Shown here in pieces: positions 44,025 through 52,909 of a DNA stretch of 64,000 nt. Within the stretch, counting starts at the first letter, position 1, and each line of letters starts with the position of its first letter. The notes under the pieces were generated by a model, which was not told the DNA's origin, did not search any database, and saw only the letters and a list, made by a program, of their open reading frames with translations. This DNA is from Pseudomonas viridiflava (GTDB lineage Bacteria; Pseudomonadota; Gammaproteobacteria; Pseudomonadales; Pseudomonadaceae). The stretch covers positions 1 through 64,000 of the forward strand of contig NZ_UUOC01000023.1 of assembly GCF_900590755.1 (NCBI RefSeq). Direction: 5' to 3'. The position numbers and the translations under genes are program-made.

Positions 44025-44738
44025 ATGAGAAAGTTCGCCCATTTTGATATCAATGCCACGGGACGCGATTTTGCGGTGGGGGATATTCATGGGCATTTCA
44101 CCCGCTTGCAGAGCGCGCTGGATGAGGCTGGCTTTGATCCAGCGATAGACCGGCTATTCAGCGTCGGTGATCTGGTGGATCGCGGCCCGGAAAACCTTCA
44201 GGCCCTGGACTGGCTGGCCAAGCCCTGGTTCTTTGCGGTGCAGGGCAATCATGAGGCGCTGGCGATCCAGCATGTGCAGCGCAAACCTCTGGACTACCGG
44301 ATGTATGTGTCCAGCGGTGGCGGCTGGTTTCTGGAATTGACACCCGAGGCGCAATATCACTGTGCAGCCCACTTCGCGCAAATGCCCATTGCGCTGGAAG
44401 TCGAGACCGCAGCCGGTTTGATCGGGCTGGTGCATGCCGATTGCCCATTGCCAAGCTGGGACATGTTGCGCGCAACCCTCAAAGGCCATATGCCGGAGCA
44501 GGGGCGTTTGCAGGATAGCTGTCAGTGGTCCCGGGAGCGCCTGCAATTGCGCGATTACAGTGGCATCCCCGATCTGCGTGCGCTGATCGTCGGGCATACG
44601 CCATTGCCTGATCCCGAAGTTCTGGGCAACGTCTTTCATATCGACACCGGTGGTTGGCGGTCCGATGGCAGTGGCTATTTCACCCTGGTCGACCTTGCCA
44701 CGCTGACCATGACCAAGCCGCCTGTTGCCATGCTTTGA
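44025..44738 (+). CDS. PrpA-like serine/threonine protein phosphatase (metallophosphoesterase)
   Basis: 237 residues from the ATG at 44025. The full set of PPP metal and phosphate motifs is visible: GDIHGHF, GDLVDRGPENL, GNHEALA, VHADCPL and VGHTPLPDP. The enzyme uses two metal ions to hydrolyse phosphoserine/threonine, or sometimes other phosphoesters, in the cytoplasm. The ribosome binding site (ACGGGA) is weak; an ATG at 43968 is in frame but adds unrelated residues. It is a single-gene unit. Bacterial relatives include PrpA/PrpB. Confidence 0.87.
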   Translation: MRKFAHFDINATGRDFAVGDIHGHFTRLQSALDEAGFDPAIDRLFSVGDLVDRGPENLQALDWLAKPWFFAVQGNHEALAIQHVQRKPLDYRMYVSSGGGWFLELTPEAQYHCAAHFAQMPIALEVETAAGLIGLVHADCPLPSWDMLRATLKGHMPEQGRLQDSCQWSRERLQLRDYSGIPDLRALIVGHTPLPDPEVLGNVFHIDTGGWRSDGSGYFTLVDLATLTMTKPPVAML

Positions 44739-44910
44739 ACTGTTGGCTCCGGTTTGCGCTCACTATTGATGAACTCTCCGAATTATTGGCTCGTCTCCAG
44801 AGCGAGACCATTGCGCTGTCATGAGGGCGCTTCCCTGTGCGTGTCTGTTTAGTCGCCAGGCAATAACAACAAGGGGCTTTTACAACCCTGGCCCTCAAGG
44901 AGACAAGTCC

Positions 44911-47900
44911 ATGAGGATCGCTCAAATAGCGCCATTGGCTGAATGCTGCCCGCCGCGTCTGTACGGCGGGATCGAACGAATTGTTTCTTATCTGACTGAA
45001 GAGCTGGTGCGTCAGGGTCACGACGTCACGCTTTACGCCAGTGGCGACTCCCAGACCCAGGCGCGGCTTGTGGCCGGGTCGCCCACGGCGTTGCGGCTGA
45101 ACACCGAGGTCAAGGATCCTTTGCCCTACCACATCACCATGCTGGATCAGGTCGTGCTTCATGCCGACGAATTCGACGTGCTCAACTTCCATACCGACAT
45201 CCTGCATTTCCCCATGATTCAGTCGTTTGCCTCGCGCACTGTGACCACCTTGCATGGTCGCCTCGACATCCCTGACTACTCCTCGTTCTACCGCCATTTT
45301 CCCCATGCGCCGCTGATGTCTATCTCCTTGGACCAACAGCGTTCGCTGCCTGCCGATACTCACTGGCTGGGCAACGTCTATCACGGCATTCCTCGGGACC
45401 TGTTGCCGCTGGTGCGCAAGCCCACGGGTGATTATCTGGCGTTTCTGGGGCGCATCTCTCCCGAAAAACGGCCCGACCGGGCTATCGAGATTGCCGTGCG
45501 CAGCGGTTTGCCGTTGAGGATCGCGGCCAAGGTGGACCGCGTAGAGGAAGCCTACTGGCAGGAGAAAATCCTGCCGATGATTCAGGCCAGCCCAAATGTG
45601 GAGTTCATCGGCGAAGTCAACGAACAGCAAAAGGCCGACTTCCTTGGCAATGCCCGGGCGCTGTTGTTTCCCATCGACTGGCCTGAGCCGTTCGGGCTGA
45701 CGATGATCGAGGCGATGGCCTGTGGCACGCCGGTGATTGCGTTCCGCTGCGGCTCTGTGTCGGAAGTGATCGAGGAGGGTGTCTCGGGGCTTATCGTCGA
45801 CGACGTGGAGCAGGCGGTTGCAGCCGTGGGGCGTATATCGCAACTGGACCGCAGCCGCGTTCGGGGGGCGTTCGAGTCGCGCTTCACTGTCGAGCGCATG
45901 GTCAGTGATTACCTCGCGCTGTATCAGCAGTTGATCGATGCCAACCCGCACGGTCGCCAGCCCGCACCCTATTCAGTCCCGGCCACGGCCTCGCTTCAGG
46001 AGCAGCGAGCCTGCACACTCAAACACCACGACACCTTCGGTGTGTTTGACCCCAATGGCGATATTCTGGCCCACCCCAATGTCCCTCAAGGACTCTTTCA
46101 CTGCGACACCCGGCATTTATCAACGCTGCACCTGGCCCTCAATGGCGTGCGTCCGATGTTGCTCAGTTCTACCATTCGCGATGACAACACCATGCTCACC
46201 TGCGACCTGACCAACCCGGATCTGTACGACGACCAGGGGCAGATGACAGTACCCAATGATCTGATCCACCTGCGGCGCTCGCGCTTTCTCTGGCAGAGCT
46301 CTTGTCTTGAGCGTTTGACGGTGCGCAATTTCGACGAGCGGCCACAGCGGCTGAGCCTGACCATCGGTTTTGCTGCTGACTTCAAGGACCTGTTCGAAGT
46401 GCGTGGCGCCCGTCGTGAGGAGTGCGGTGAGCTGCATCCGGTACAGATCAACGAGCATGAGGTGCTGCTGTCCTACACTGGCCTGGATCAGAAAACCCGC
46501 TGCACGCGCCTGCGTTTCGACCCTGCACCGGTTTATCTAGACCATGAGCAGGCGCGATTCGAGCTGGAGCTGAACGCCGGAGAAAGCCGCTCGCTGTTCA
46601 TCGATATCAATTGCGGTGAGCCAGTGCCGAGCCTGTCGGTCAGGCATGCGTTCTTCAGTTCGGTCCGGGATTTACGCCGGGAGCTGCGCACCTTTTCATC
46701 CCGCGCGGCCTCCATCGAAACCTCCAACACCGTCTTTAATGAAGCCATCCGGCGCAGCGTTTCGGACCTGTACATGCTGACCACCAAAACACCCGAGGGC
46801 TTATATCCCTATGCGGGTATTCCGTGGTTCAGCACGGTGTTCGGTCGTGATGCGCTGATCACGGCCTGGGAAATGCTCTGGCTCGACCCCGGCATTGCCA
46901 AAGGAGTGCTCCGCCATCTGGCCGCCAATCAGGCGACAACCGTAGACCCGGTGGCCGATGCCGAGCCCGGCAAGATTCTCCATGAAGTCCGGCGTGGAGA
47001 AATGGCTGAACTGGGCGAGGTGCCGTTCCGGCAGTACTACGGCAGCATCGACTCCACGCCGCTGTTCGTATTCCTCGCCGGGGCCTATCTGGAGCGCACC
47101 GACGACTTGGCAACCATCCGCGAACTGTGGCCAAACGTCGAGGCGGCGCTGACCTGGATTGATGAATATGGCGACCGCGACGGAGATGGCTTCATCGAAT
47201 ATGGGCGACAAACTAAGGAAGGCCTGCTCAATCAGGGCTGGAAAGACAGCCACGACTCGGTATCCCATGCTGACGGGCGTCTGGCCCAGGGCCCTGTGGC
47301 GATTGTCGAGGTGCAGGCTTACGTTTACGGTGCCTGGAAGGCCGCACGCTACATGGCCCGACGCATGGGCGATCAGGCGCAAGCGGAGGTCTTCAAGACC
47401 AGGGCCGAGCAACTGCGTAAACAATTCGACGCGGTTTTTTTCGACGAGGAGCTGGGCACTTACGTGCTGGCGCTGGACGGCGAGAAACAACCCTGCCGGA
47501 TTCGTACCTCCAATGCAGGGCACGCCTTGTTCACCGGAATCGCTTACCCGGAGCGAGCGCCAAGCGTGGTGGCGGCGCTGATGGATCGATCATCGTTCAC
47601 CGGCTGGGGCATTCGCACCCTGGCGTCGTCGCAGCCCCGATACAACCCGATGAGCTATCACAACGGCTCGGTCTGGCCTCATGACAACGCGCTGATCGCA
47701 GCCGGATTCGCCCGTTATGGGTTCCGACGTGAGGCCGCACGGATTTATGAAGGCCTGTTTGCGGCTTCTACCTACATTGACCTGCGACGCCTGCCCGAGT
47801 TGTTCTGCGGGTTTCCTAGGCAACGCAATCAAGGGCCGACGTTTTATCCCGTGGCCTGTTCCCCTCAGGCGTGGGCTGCCGCGGCCCTGGTATCCATGCT

Positions 47901-48111
47901 GCAGTCATGCCTTGGCCTGAACTTCAGCCCCAAAGCCCAGCACATCACGTTCGATGAGCCGGTGCTGCCGATGTTTCTCGACGAAGTGATCCTGCGCAGC
48001 CTGCAGTCCGGAAACGGCTCGGCCGACCTGGCGCTACGCCGTTCGGGTGACAGCGTGATGATTGACGTGCTGGAACGCCAAGGCAAGGTGCGGGTGTTGA
48101 GTGTGGGGTAG
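44911..48111 (+). CDS. Fusion of GT4 glycosyltransferase and amylo-alpha-1,6-glucosidase-like protein
   Basis: 1066 residues from the ATG at 44911 with AAGGAG upstream. The N-terminal GT4/GT-B part (about 1-345) has LYGGIERIVSYL near 20, FLGRISPEKRPDRA near 183 and the E-x7-E motif EPFGLTMIEAMACGTPV near 272. A beta-rich N-terminal domain of glycogen debranching-type proteins follows at about 370-570 (FGVFDPNGDI), then an (alpha/alpha)6 GH domain at about 590-1066 (WFSTVFGRDALITAWEML, DGDGFIEYGRQTKEG). Both halves look complete. It probably builds and trims an alpha-glucan or acts in osmolyte/glycogen-like metabolism; the exact substrate cannot be read from sequence. No glg or tre genes are next to it. 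Confidence 0.85.
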   Translation: MRIAQIAPLAECCPPRLYGGIERIVSYLTEELVRQGHDVTLYASGDSQTQARLVAGSPTALRLNTEVKDPLPYHITMLDQVVLHADEFDVLNFHTDILHFPMIQSFASRTVTTLHGRLDIPDYSSFYRHFPHAPLMSISLDQQRSLPADTHWLGNVYHGIPRDLLPLVRKPTGDYLAFLGRISPEKRPDRAIEIAVRSGLPLRIAAKVDRVEEAYWQEKILPMIQASPNVEFIGEVNEQQKADFLGNARALLFPIDWPEPFGLTMIEAMACGTPVIAFRCGSVSEVIEEGVSGLIVDDVEQAVAAVGRISQLDRSRVRGAFESRFTVERMVSDYLALYQQLIDANPHGRQPAPYSVPATASLQEQRACTLKHHDTFGVFDPNGDILAHPNVPQGLFHCDTRHLSTLHLALNGVRPMLLSSTIRDDNTMLTCDLTNPDLYDDQGQMTVPNDLIHLRRSRFLWQSSCLERLTVRNFDERPQRLSLTIGFAADFKDLFEVRGARREECGELHPVQINEHEVLLSYTGLDQKTRCTRLRFDPAPVYLDHEQARFELELNAGESRSLFIDINCGEPVPSLSVRHAFFSSVRDLRRELRTFSSRAASIETSNTVFNEAIRRSVSDLYMLTTKTPEGLYPYAGIPWFSTVFGRDALITAWEMLWLDPGIAKGVLRHLAANQATTVDPVADAEPGKILHEVRRGEMAELGEVPFRQYYGSIDSTPLFVFLAGAYLERTDDLATIRELWPNVEAALTWIDEYGDRDGDGFIEYGRQTKEGLLNQGWKDSHDSVSHADGRLAQGPVAIVEVQAYVYGAWKAARYMARRMGDQAQAEVFKTRAEQLRKQFDAVFFDEELGTYVLALDGEKQPCRIRTSNAGHALFTGIAYPERAPSVVAALMDRSSFTGWGIRTLASSQPRYNPMSYHNGSVWPHDNALIAAGFARYGFRREAARIYEGLFAASTYIDLRRLPELFCGFPRQRNQGPTFYPVACSPQAWAAAALVSMLQSCLGLNFSPKAQHITFDEPVLPMFLDEVILRSLQSGNGSADLALRRSGDSVMIDVLERQGKVRVLSVG

Positions 48112-48192
48112 TGACCGTGGGATGTCTGGTTGTGATGGGCTATACACCGGTATGCTCAGGCTCCAATCGATTCGGATGCCTGAGCCCACCTT

Positions 48193-48651
48193 ATGAAAAT
48201 CGGCCTGATTTCCGACACCCACAGCTTGTTGCGACCCGAGGCCCTGGCGGCCTTGCAAGGCTGTGATCAACTGATCCACGCGGGGGATATCGGCAAGCCC
48301 GAGATCCTGGAGGCACTGCGGGCTATTGCTCCGCTGACCGTGGTTCGGGGCAATAACGACCAGGACGACAGCTGGGCCGGCGATGTGCCGTTTTCTGCCC
48401 GGTTAGATGTTGAGGGCGTGAGCATCTACGTCACCCACATCCTCGCCGACGTCCCGAAGCCATTGCCCGACGGCGTACAGGTCGTGATCGTCGGTCATTC
48501 CCACAAACCGCTGATCCAGCAGATTGACGGCGTGCTGTACATAAATCCCGGCAGCGCAGGGCCTCGGCGTTTCAAATTGCCAATCAGCGTTGCGCTCCTG
48601 CACATCGACGGACAAGGCCTAAGGGCAGAGCTGGTTGAGTTGGCGGTTTGA
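48193..48651 (+). CDS. YfcE-like metallophosphoesterase
   Basis: 152 residues, the compact MJ0936/YfcE family of calcineurin-like phosphodiesterases: ISDTHSLLRPEA, HAGDIGKPE, VRGNNDQDD, VTHILAD, VGHSHKPL and NPGSAGPRR supply the two-metal site. It hydrolyses small phosphodiesters in vitro in other species; the natural substrate is unknown. It follows the GT4-GH fusion by 81 bp in the same direction and may share its transcript. Confidence 0.88.
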   Translation: MKIGLISDTHSLLRPEALAALQGCDQLIHAGDIGKPEILEALRAIAPLTVVRGNNDQDDSWAGDVPFSARLDVEGVSIYVTHILADVPKPLPDGVQVVIVGHSHKPLIQQIDGVLYINPGSAGPRRFKLPISVALLHIDGQGLRAELVELAV

Positions 48652-48787
48652 AGCGAGGCGGGCGCACCTCGGTCTTGCGTTCCAACGCCTCTCCCCTATA
48701 GTTATTCGGCCAAGCGAATCATTCGACCCGTTCCATTCGATCCTTGTTGTGCTGGCTGCTGTCGGGTCATCAAATAAGGATTGATAT

Positions 48788-49669
48788 ATGGACCGTAGAG
48801 AAAAGCTGCTATCCGGACTCTCTATTGAGGGTAAGTTGGGCCTGGAGATTGGCGCACTGACTCGCCCTTTCATTAAAAGCTCCGAACACAACGTGATATA
48901 TGCCGATCACGCCTGCACTGAGGTATTGCGCGAAAAATACCGCGATGACCCGAATGTGGTGATCGATGACCTCGTGGAGGTGACGGCCATTCTGGATAAC
49001 TGCACGTTGGCGGAGGCTGTCGGGAAAAAGGTCGATTATGTAGTCGCATCCCACGTCGTTGAACATGTGCCGAATTTGATTGGTTGGCTCAATGAATTGA
49101 CGGCGTTGTTGACCCAGGGTGGTGAAATTCGCTTGGCGGTCCCAGACAAGCGCTTTACTTTTGACTACCTCAGGGCAAAAACCCGGCTGGTTGATGTGCT
49201 ATACGCCGATCTGGTGAATGCGCGCTACCCACAGGCACATATCGCCATGGATCACATATTGAACGTGACGACCCTGGATATCGCTCAAGCGTGGCGCTCA
49301 GAAATCAATCCCTGGCAGCTCAAGCGATGCAACACGGTTGAAGATGCCCGACGGCTTGCCCGGCAAATACTCGATTGTGGTGGCTATCACGATGTTCACT
49401 GCTGGGTGTTTACGCCCCATTCGATGGCAGTATTATTTGTGGAATTGATAGATCATCGGCTGATCGAACTTGAGTGCGTCAACTTTCATGACACCGCACC
49501 GGACACGCTCGAGTTCTTCGTCGGCATGAGGCGCACCGAAGACTTGGTCAAAGCCAGGCTGAGCTGGCTGTCGATGGCAGAAGCTGCCGAGCATGTGGAT
49601 ACGCAGAAGAACGCCGCAGGGCGGCGCGACGAAGGCAATCCAGACACTGTTTTTTCTTCAGCCACCTGA
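48788..49669 (+). CDS. SAM-dependent methyltransferase
   Basis: 293 residues with an N-terminal class I methyltransferase domain: motif I is LGLEIGALTRPF near 19, with YADH (acidic residue for the ribose) near 37 and VVASHVVEHVPNLIGWLNEL near 83 as motif IV region. The later part (YHDVHCWVFTP near 198) resembles methyltransferases in O-antigen and cell-surface clusters. AAGGA precedes the ATG. It lies at the edge of the LPS region, so it may cap or decorate a surface sugar. Substrate unknown. Confidence 0.82.
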   Translation: MDRREKLLSGLSIEGKLGLEIGALTRPFIKSSEHNVIYADHACTEVLREKYRDDPNVVIDDLVEVTAILDNCTLAEAVGKKVDYVVASHVVEHVPNLIGWLNELTALLTQGGEIRLAVPDKRFTFDYLRAKTRLVDVLYADLVNARYPQAHIAMDHILNVTTLDIAQAWRSEINPWQLKRCNTVEDARRLARQILDCGGYHDVHCWVFTPHSMAVLFVELIDHRLIELECVNFHDTAPDTLEFFVGMRRTEDLVKARLSWLSMAEAAEHVDTQKNAAGRRDEGNPDTVFSSAT

Positions 49670-49675
49670 AAGCTA

Positions 49676-49765
49676 GTAGGGCGCACCGAGGTTACGAGAC
49701 CCGCGACAACGGTGTGTCAGGTGAATCGCAATCGCGGCCTCGCGCTGCTCGTGCGCTCCTACAGG
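49676..49765. repeat. REP-like element (CTCGCGCTGCTCGTG type)
   Basis: CCTCGCGCTGCTCGTGCGCT at the right arm is identical to that of the element at 10686-10771. The left arm (GTAGGGCGCACCGAGGTTAC) is diverged. It separates the convergent methyltransferase and ModA-like genes. Confidence 0.75.
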
Positions 49766-49775
49766 TCTGTAACCA

Positions 49776-50567
49776 TCACTTCGCCACCGGGTCCAGGCCG
49801 CTGGTTTTGATCGCGTTTGCGGCAGCCTGGGAACCCAGGTATTGCAACAGCTCCCGGGCCTGTTCCGGGTGGGCGCTGCGCGCAGACACGCCACCGGAAT
49901 ACAAGGTCATCTGCTGAGCCTGTTCCGGGATCAGGCCGATGATGTCGATACCTGCCACCGGCTTTAGCTCGCTCAACTGCTGAAAGCCCAGCTGTGCCTC
50001 GCCACGCGCGACCACTTCGCCCACCGGCTCGGCGGGGATCATGCGGCTTTTGCTCTGAATGCGATCGGCAATGTGCATCTGATTGAACAGCACGCGGGAC
50101 AGATAAACACCGCTGGCGCTGTCGGAATAGGCAATGGATTTAGCGTCAATCAGCGTCTGCTTGAACGTTTCCATGGTGCTGATATCAGGCTTTGGGTCGC
50201 CATGACGTACGGCCATCGCTATGTAGGATTTGCCCAGATCGACCCGGCTTTTGGGATCGACCTGACCATTCTTGATCAATTTATCCAGAGCAGTGCTGAC
50301 CATCAGCACCACGTCCGCTGGCTCGTTACGATCAAGCCGGTTCGGTATGGCCTGGGGCGTCGCGCCCATCGACGGCGCGGCCTGAACCACCAGACGCACC
50401 CCGGTGCGTTGTTCGTAGTCGGCACTGATGGCATTGAAAGCGCCCATGATGCCGCCGGAGCTGAGGATGACCAGTGAAACGGGTTTGGCGGCTGTCGCGG
50501 CGCTGACATAGGCCACAGGCGAGAAGGAGAGGGCAGCGCCAAGCAGATAAGGCAGAATTTTTTTCAT
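49776..50567 (-). CDS. ModA-like periplasmic substrate-binding protein
   Basis: 263 residues with a signal peptide (cleavage near VSAAT at about 24). Type 2 periplasmic binding fold of the molybdate/ModA group: SSGGIMGAFNAISADYEQRT, then EPADVVLMVSTALDKLI and YSDSASGVYLSRVLF. AAGGT precedes the ATG. No ABC permease or ATPase gene is adjacent, so it is an orphan; the ligand (oxyanion or organic acid) is open. It interrupts the surface-glycan region and points against it. Confidence 0.85.
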   Translation of the reverse strand: MKKILPYLLGAALSFSPVAYVSAATAAKPVSLVILSSGGIMGAFNAISADYEQRTGVRLVVQAAPSMGATPQAIPNRLDRNEPADVVLMVSTALDKLIKNGQVDPKSRVDLGKSYIAMAVRHGDPKPDISTMETFKQTLIDAKSIAYSDSASGVYLSRVLFNQMHIADRIQSKSRMIPAEPVGEVVARGEAQLGFQQLSELKPVAGIDIIGLIPEQAQQMTLYSGGVSARSAHPEQARELLQYLGSQAAANAIKTSGLDPVAK

Positions 50568-50983
50568 TGAAGATGAACCTTGCAGTGAACAGAACGCTGG
50601 GGATTATGTGGGAAAGTCATGGACATTGCGCGCCTATCGCTGCAATCGCCGAGGTCTGCTTTGCAATAGTCCCGAAAATGAAACGCTACTTAACACCGTC
50701 CAATGATGTTTCATACTTGCAACAGTTGGCCTACTACTTTCTGGAGAGTTTTCTCTAACTTCAGACGCTGTATTACCATTCATCGCTCCAGCAGCCACAC
50801 CTGACGTTTGGCTGCCACACTGGACGACATAAACAGCACTTCTTCTTGCCAGGTAAGCCGACAATGATCGACGATCATTTGCCTGGAACCTCGCGCAGTA
50901 TTCATGGCCGTTTGCATGCAGTTGAAATTTCTGAGTGTTCCAATAATAAGACCAGAGCCAGCTTTAGCCCTGTAGCGGTAGCT
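50568..50983. other. Intergenic region at the left edge of the O-antigen cluster
   Basis: 416 bp, more AT-rich than the left flank, with no recognisable gene. It holds the promoter of the ModA-like gene and probably that of the rightward cluster. The open frame of the next gene can be extended upstream to 50846, but these residues look non-family. Confidence 0.45.
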
Positions 50984-51952
50984 ATGGTGCCCGTATTGCC
51001 ACCGACTGTTACATTCAGGCAACACACACTATCTGTGTCAGTATTGATACTGATGTGTACTTATAATGGTCAGCGTTTTCTAAGCGATCAGCTAGAGTCA
51101 ATCGCGTCTCAGACACGCAGTGACTGGCATGTTGCTATTTCCGATGATGGCTCTGAGGATGACACGCTGGGAGTTATCAGTCGCTATTGCTCTACCTGGG
51201 GAGAGGAAAAAATCAGTTTGTGGCGAGGGCCGGGGCAAGGTTATGCCCGCAACTTTATAGCAACCCTATGTAATGAAAACTTATCGGCAGACCATTATGC
51301 CTGGTGTGATCAGGACGATATCTGGGATGAAAGCAAGCTCCAGGTAGCAGTGGACTGGCTGCAAAGTGTCCCACCGGAGGTGCCAGCCCTCTATTTTGGT
51401 AGAACTCAACTGGTAGATCAGTCAGGCACGATGCTTGGATACTCACCCTTGTTTCGTCGCCCCCCCTCTTTCGCCAATGCGTTGGTTCAAAACATTGGCG
51501 GTGGCAATACCATGGTTTTAAACAATGCGGCACGCACCCTGCTCAAAGAAGCGGGTCAGAACCTGGACATTGTTTCTCATGACTGGTGGGCTTATCTATT
51601 GGTGACGGGAGTAGGCGGCAGAGTCTTCTACGACCCCGATCCCTACGTGAAGTATCGCCAGCATTCAACCAACCTGGTGGGCTCAAACGCGAATTGGCAG
51701 GCCCGGATTACCCGCCTGACCATGATGGTTCAAGGTCGCTTTAAAGTCTGGAATAGTATGAATGTGGCAAGCCTTGAAACAGTTATACATCGGCTGACCC
51801 TGGACAACCAAGTGATCCTCAAACGCTTCAAGGCGTTGCGTGAAGAGTCGTTGCTGCAACGGTTGTACGGGCTGAAGCGGTCAGGCATCTATCGTCAGAC
51901 ACTACTGGGCAATCTGGGTCTGATGCTGGCCACGATCATGGGCAAGATATGA
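50984..51952 (+). CDS. GT2 glycosyltransferase
   Basis: About 322 residues. The GT-A core begins VSVLILMCTYNGQRFLSDQL, with AISDDGSEDDT and the acidic WCDQDDIWDESKL (D-x-D) typical of rhamnosyl- and similar GT2 enzymes of O-antigen synthesis. The start is unsure: the open frame runs from 50846 (TTG), ATGs occur at 50864 and 50984, and a GTG at 51035 would start right at the domain. Cytoplasmic face; adds one sugar to a lipid-linked intermediate. It opens the plus-strand O-antigen cluster. Confidence 0.82.
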   Translation: MVPVLPPTVTFRQHTLSVSVLILMCTYNGQRFLSDQLESIASQTRSDWHVAISDDGSEDDTLGVISRYCSTWGEEKISLWRGPGQGYARNFIATLCNENLSADHYAWCDQDDIWDESKLQVAVDWLQSVPPEVPALYFGRTQLVDQSGTMLGYSPLFRRPPSFANALVQNIGGGNTMVLNNAARTLLKEAGQNLDIVSHDWWAYLLVTGVGGRVFYDPDPYVKYRQHSTNLVGSNANWQARITRLTMMVQGRFKVWNSMNVASLETVIHRLTLDNQVILKRFKALREESLLQRLYGLKRSGIYRQTLLGNLGLMLATIMGKI

Positions 51953-52090
51953 ATAGCGACACCATGACTGCATGTTTGAGGGGGCTAGGGCGCTCCACTT
52001 TCTGTTCAACCCGTAGAAATGAAGCGTTCTGCTATAGAGGTGTTGTGCTACCTACCGTTTCGAAAACTATCGCTGAGAGGTCGCGAACTG

Positions 52091-52909
52091 ATGCTGGTCA
52101 ACAGTACTAATCCGCTGGAAATGTTGAGAAGCACCTGGCGCAACTCAGGTCTTATCTATGAATTGATCAAGCGCGAAGTGTCAGGTAAATACAAAGGGTC
52201 TTTCCTGGGCTCTTTTTGGTCTTTCTTCAATCCGATCCTCATGCTAACCGTTTATACCTTCGTCTTCGGTGTGGTGTTCAAAGCACGTTGGAATAACACC
52301 GATAACACCCAAGGTGAATTTGCGCTGATACTCTTTTCCGGGCTGATAATCTTTAATATGTTTGCCGAATGCTTTACGCGCGCGCCGAGTACGATTCTGC
52401 AAAATTCAAATTATGTGAAAAAGCTAGTATTTCCGCTTGAAGTCTTCCCCATTATTGCGATGGGTGCCGCCTTGTTTCATCTCTGCATCAGTATGGTCGT
52501 ATGGCTGTTATTTCATCTCATCGTGATGGGGCTGCCTCCGGTGACTTCTTTGTTATTGCCGGTCGTCGTGCTCCCCCTGGTGTTCATGACGCTGGGTTTT
52601 TCCTGGTTTCTTTCTTCCATAGGGGTCTATCTAAGAGACGTGGCACAGTTCATCGGTATATTGACTACTGCGCTGATGTTTTTATCGCCTATCTTCTATT
52701 CGCTTTCCTCACTTCCTCCTCAATATCAAGGTCTATTTCTGTTGAACCCGCTGACTGCAACGATTGAGCAGGCGCGGAGTATATTGATTTTCGGCAGGTT
52801 GCCCGATTGGCCCATGTTGGCCGTGTCTTTCTTTATTTCATTCGTCGTTCTCTGGTTGGGATTTGCATGGTTTCAAAAAACACGTAAGGGGTTTGCCGAT
52901 GTGCTCTGA
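52091..52909 (+). CDS. wzm: O-antigen ABC transporter permease (Wzm)
   Basis: 272 residues from the ATG at 52091 (GAGAGG upstream; an in-frame ATG at 52019 lacks support). ABC-2 type permease with six helices and the entry motif LIKREVSGKYKGSFLGSFWS near 28-47. It exports a complete undecaprenyl-linked glycan to the periplasm. The stop overlaps the start of the Wzt gene. Clusters with Wzm/Wzt make O-antigen by cytoplasmic chain extension, without Wzx/Wzy. Confidence 0.9.
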   Translation: MLVNSTNPLEMLRSTWRNSGLIYELIKREVSGKYKGSFLGSFWSFFNPILMLTVYTFVFGVVFKARWNNTDNTQGEFALILFSGLIIFNMFAECFTRAPSTILQNSNYVKKLVFPLEVFPIIAMGAALFHLCISMVVWLLFHLIVMGLPPVTSLLLPVVVLPLVFMTLGFSWFLSSIGVYLRDVAQFIGILTTALMFLSPIFYSLSSLPPQYQGLFLLNPLTATIEQARSILIFGRLPDWPMLAVSFFISFVVLWLGFAWFQKTRKGFADVL

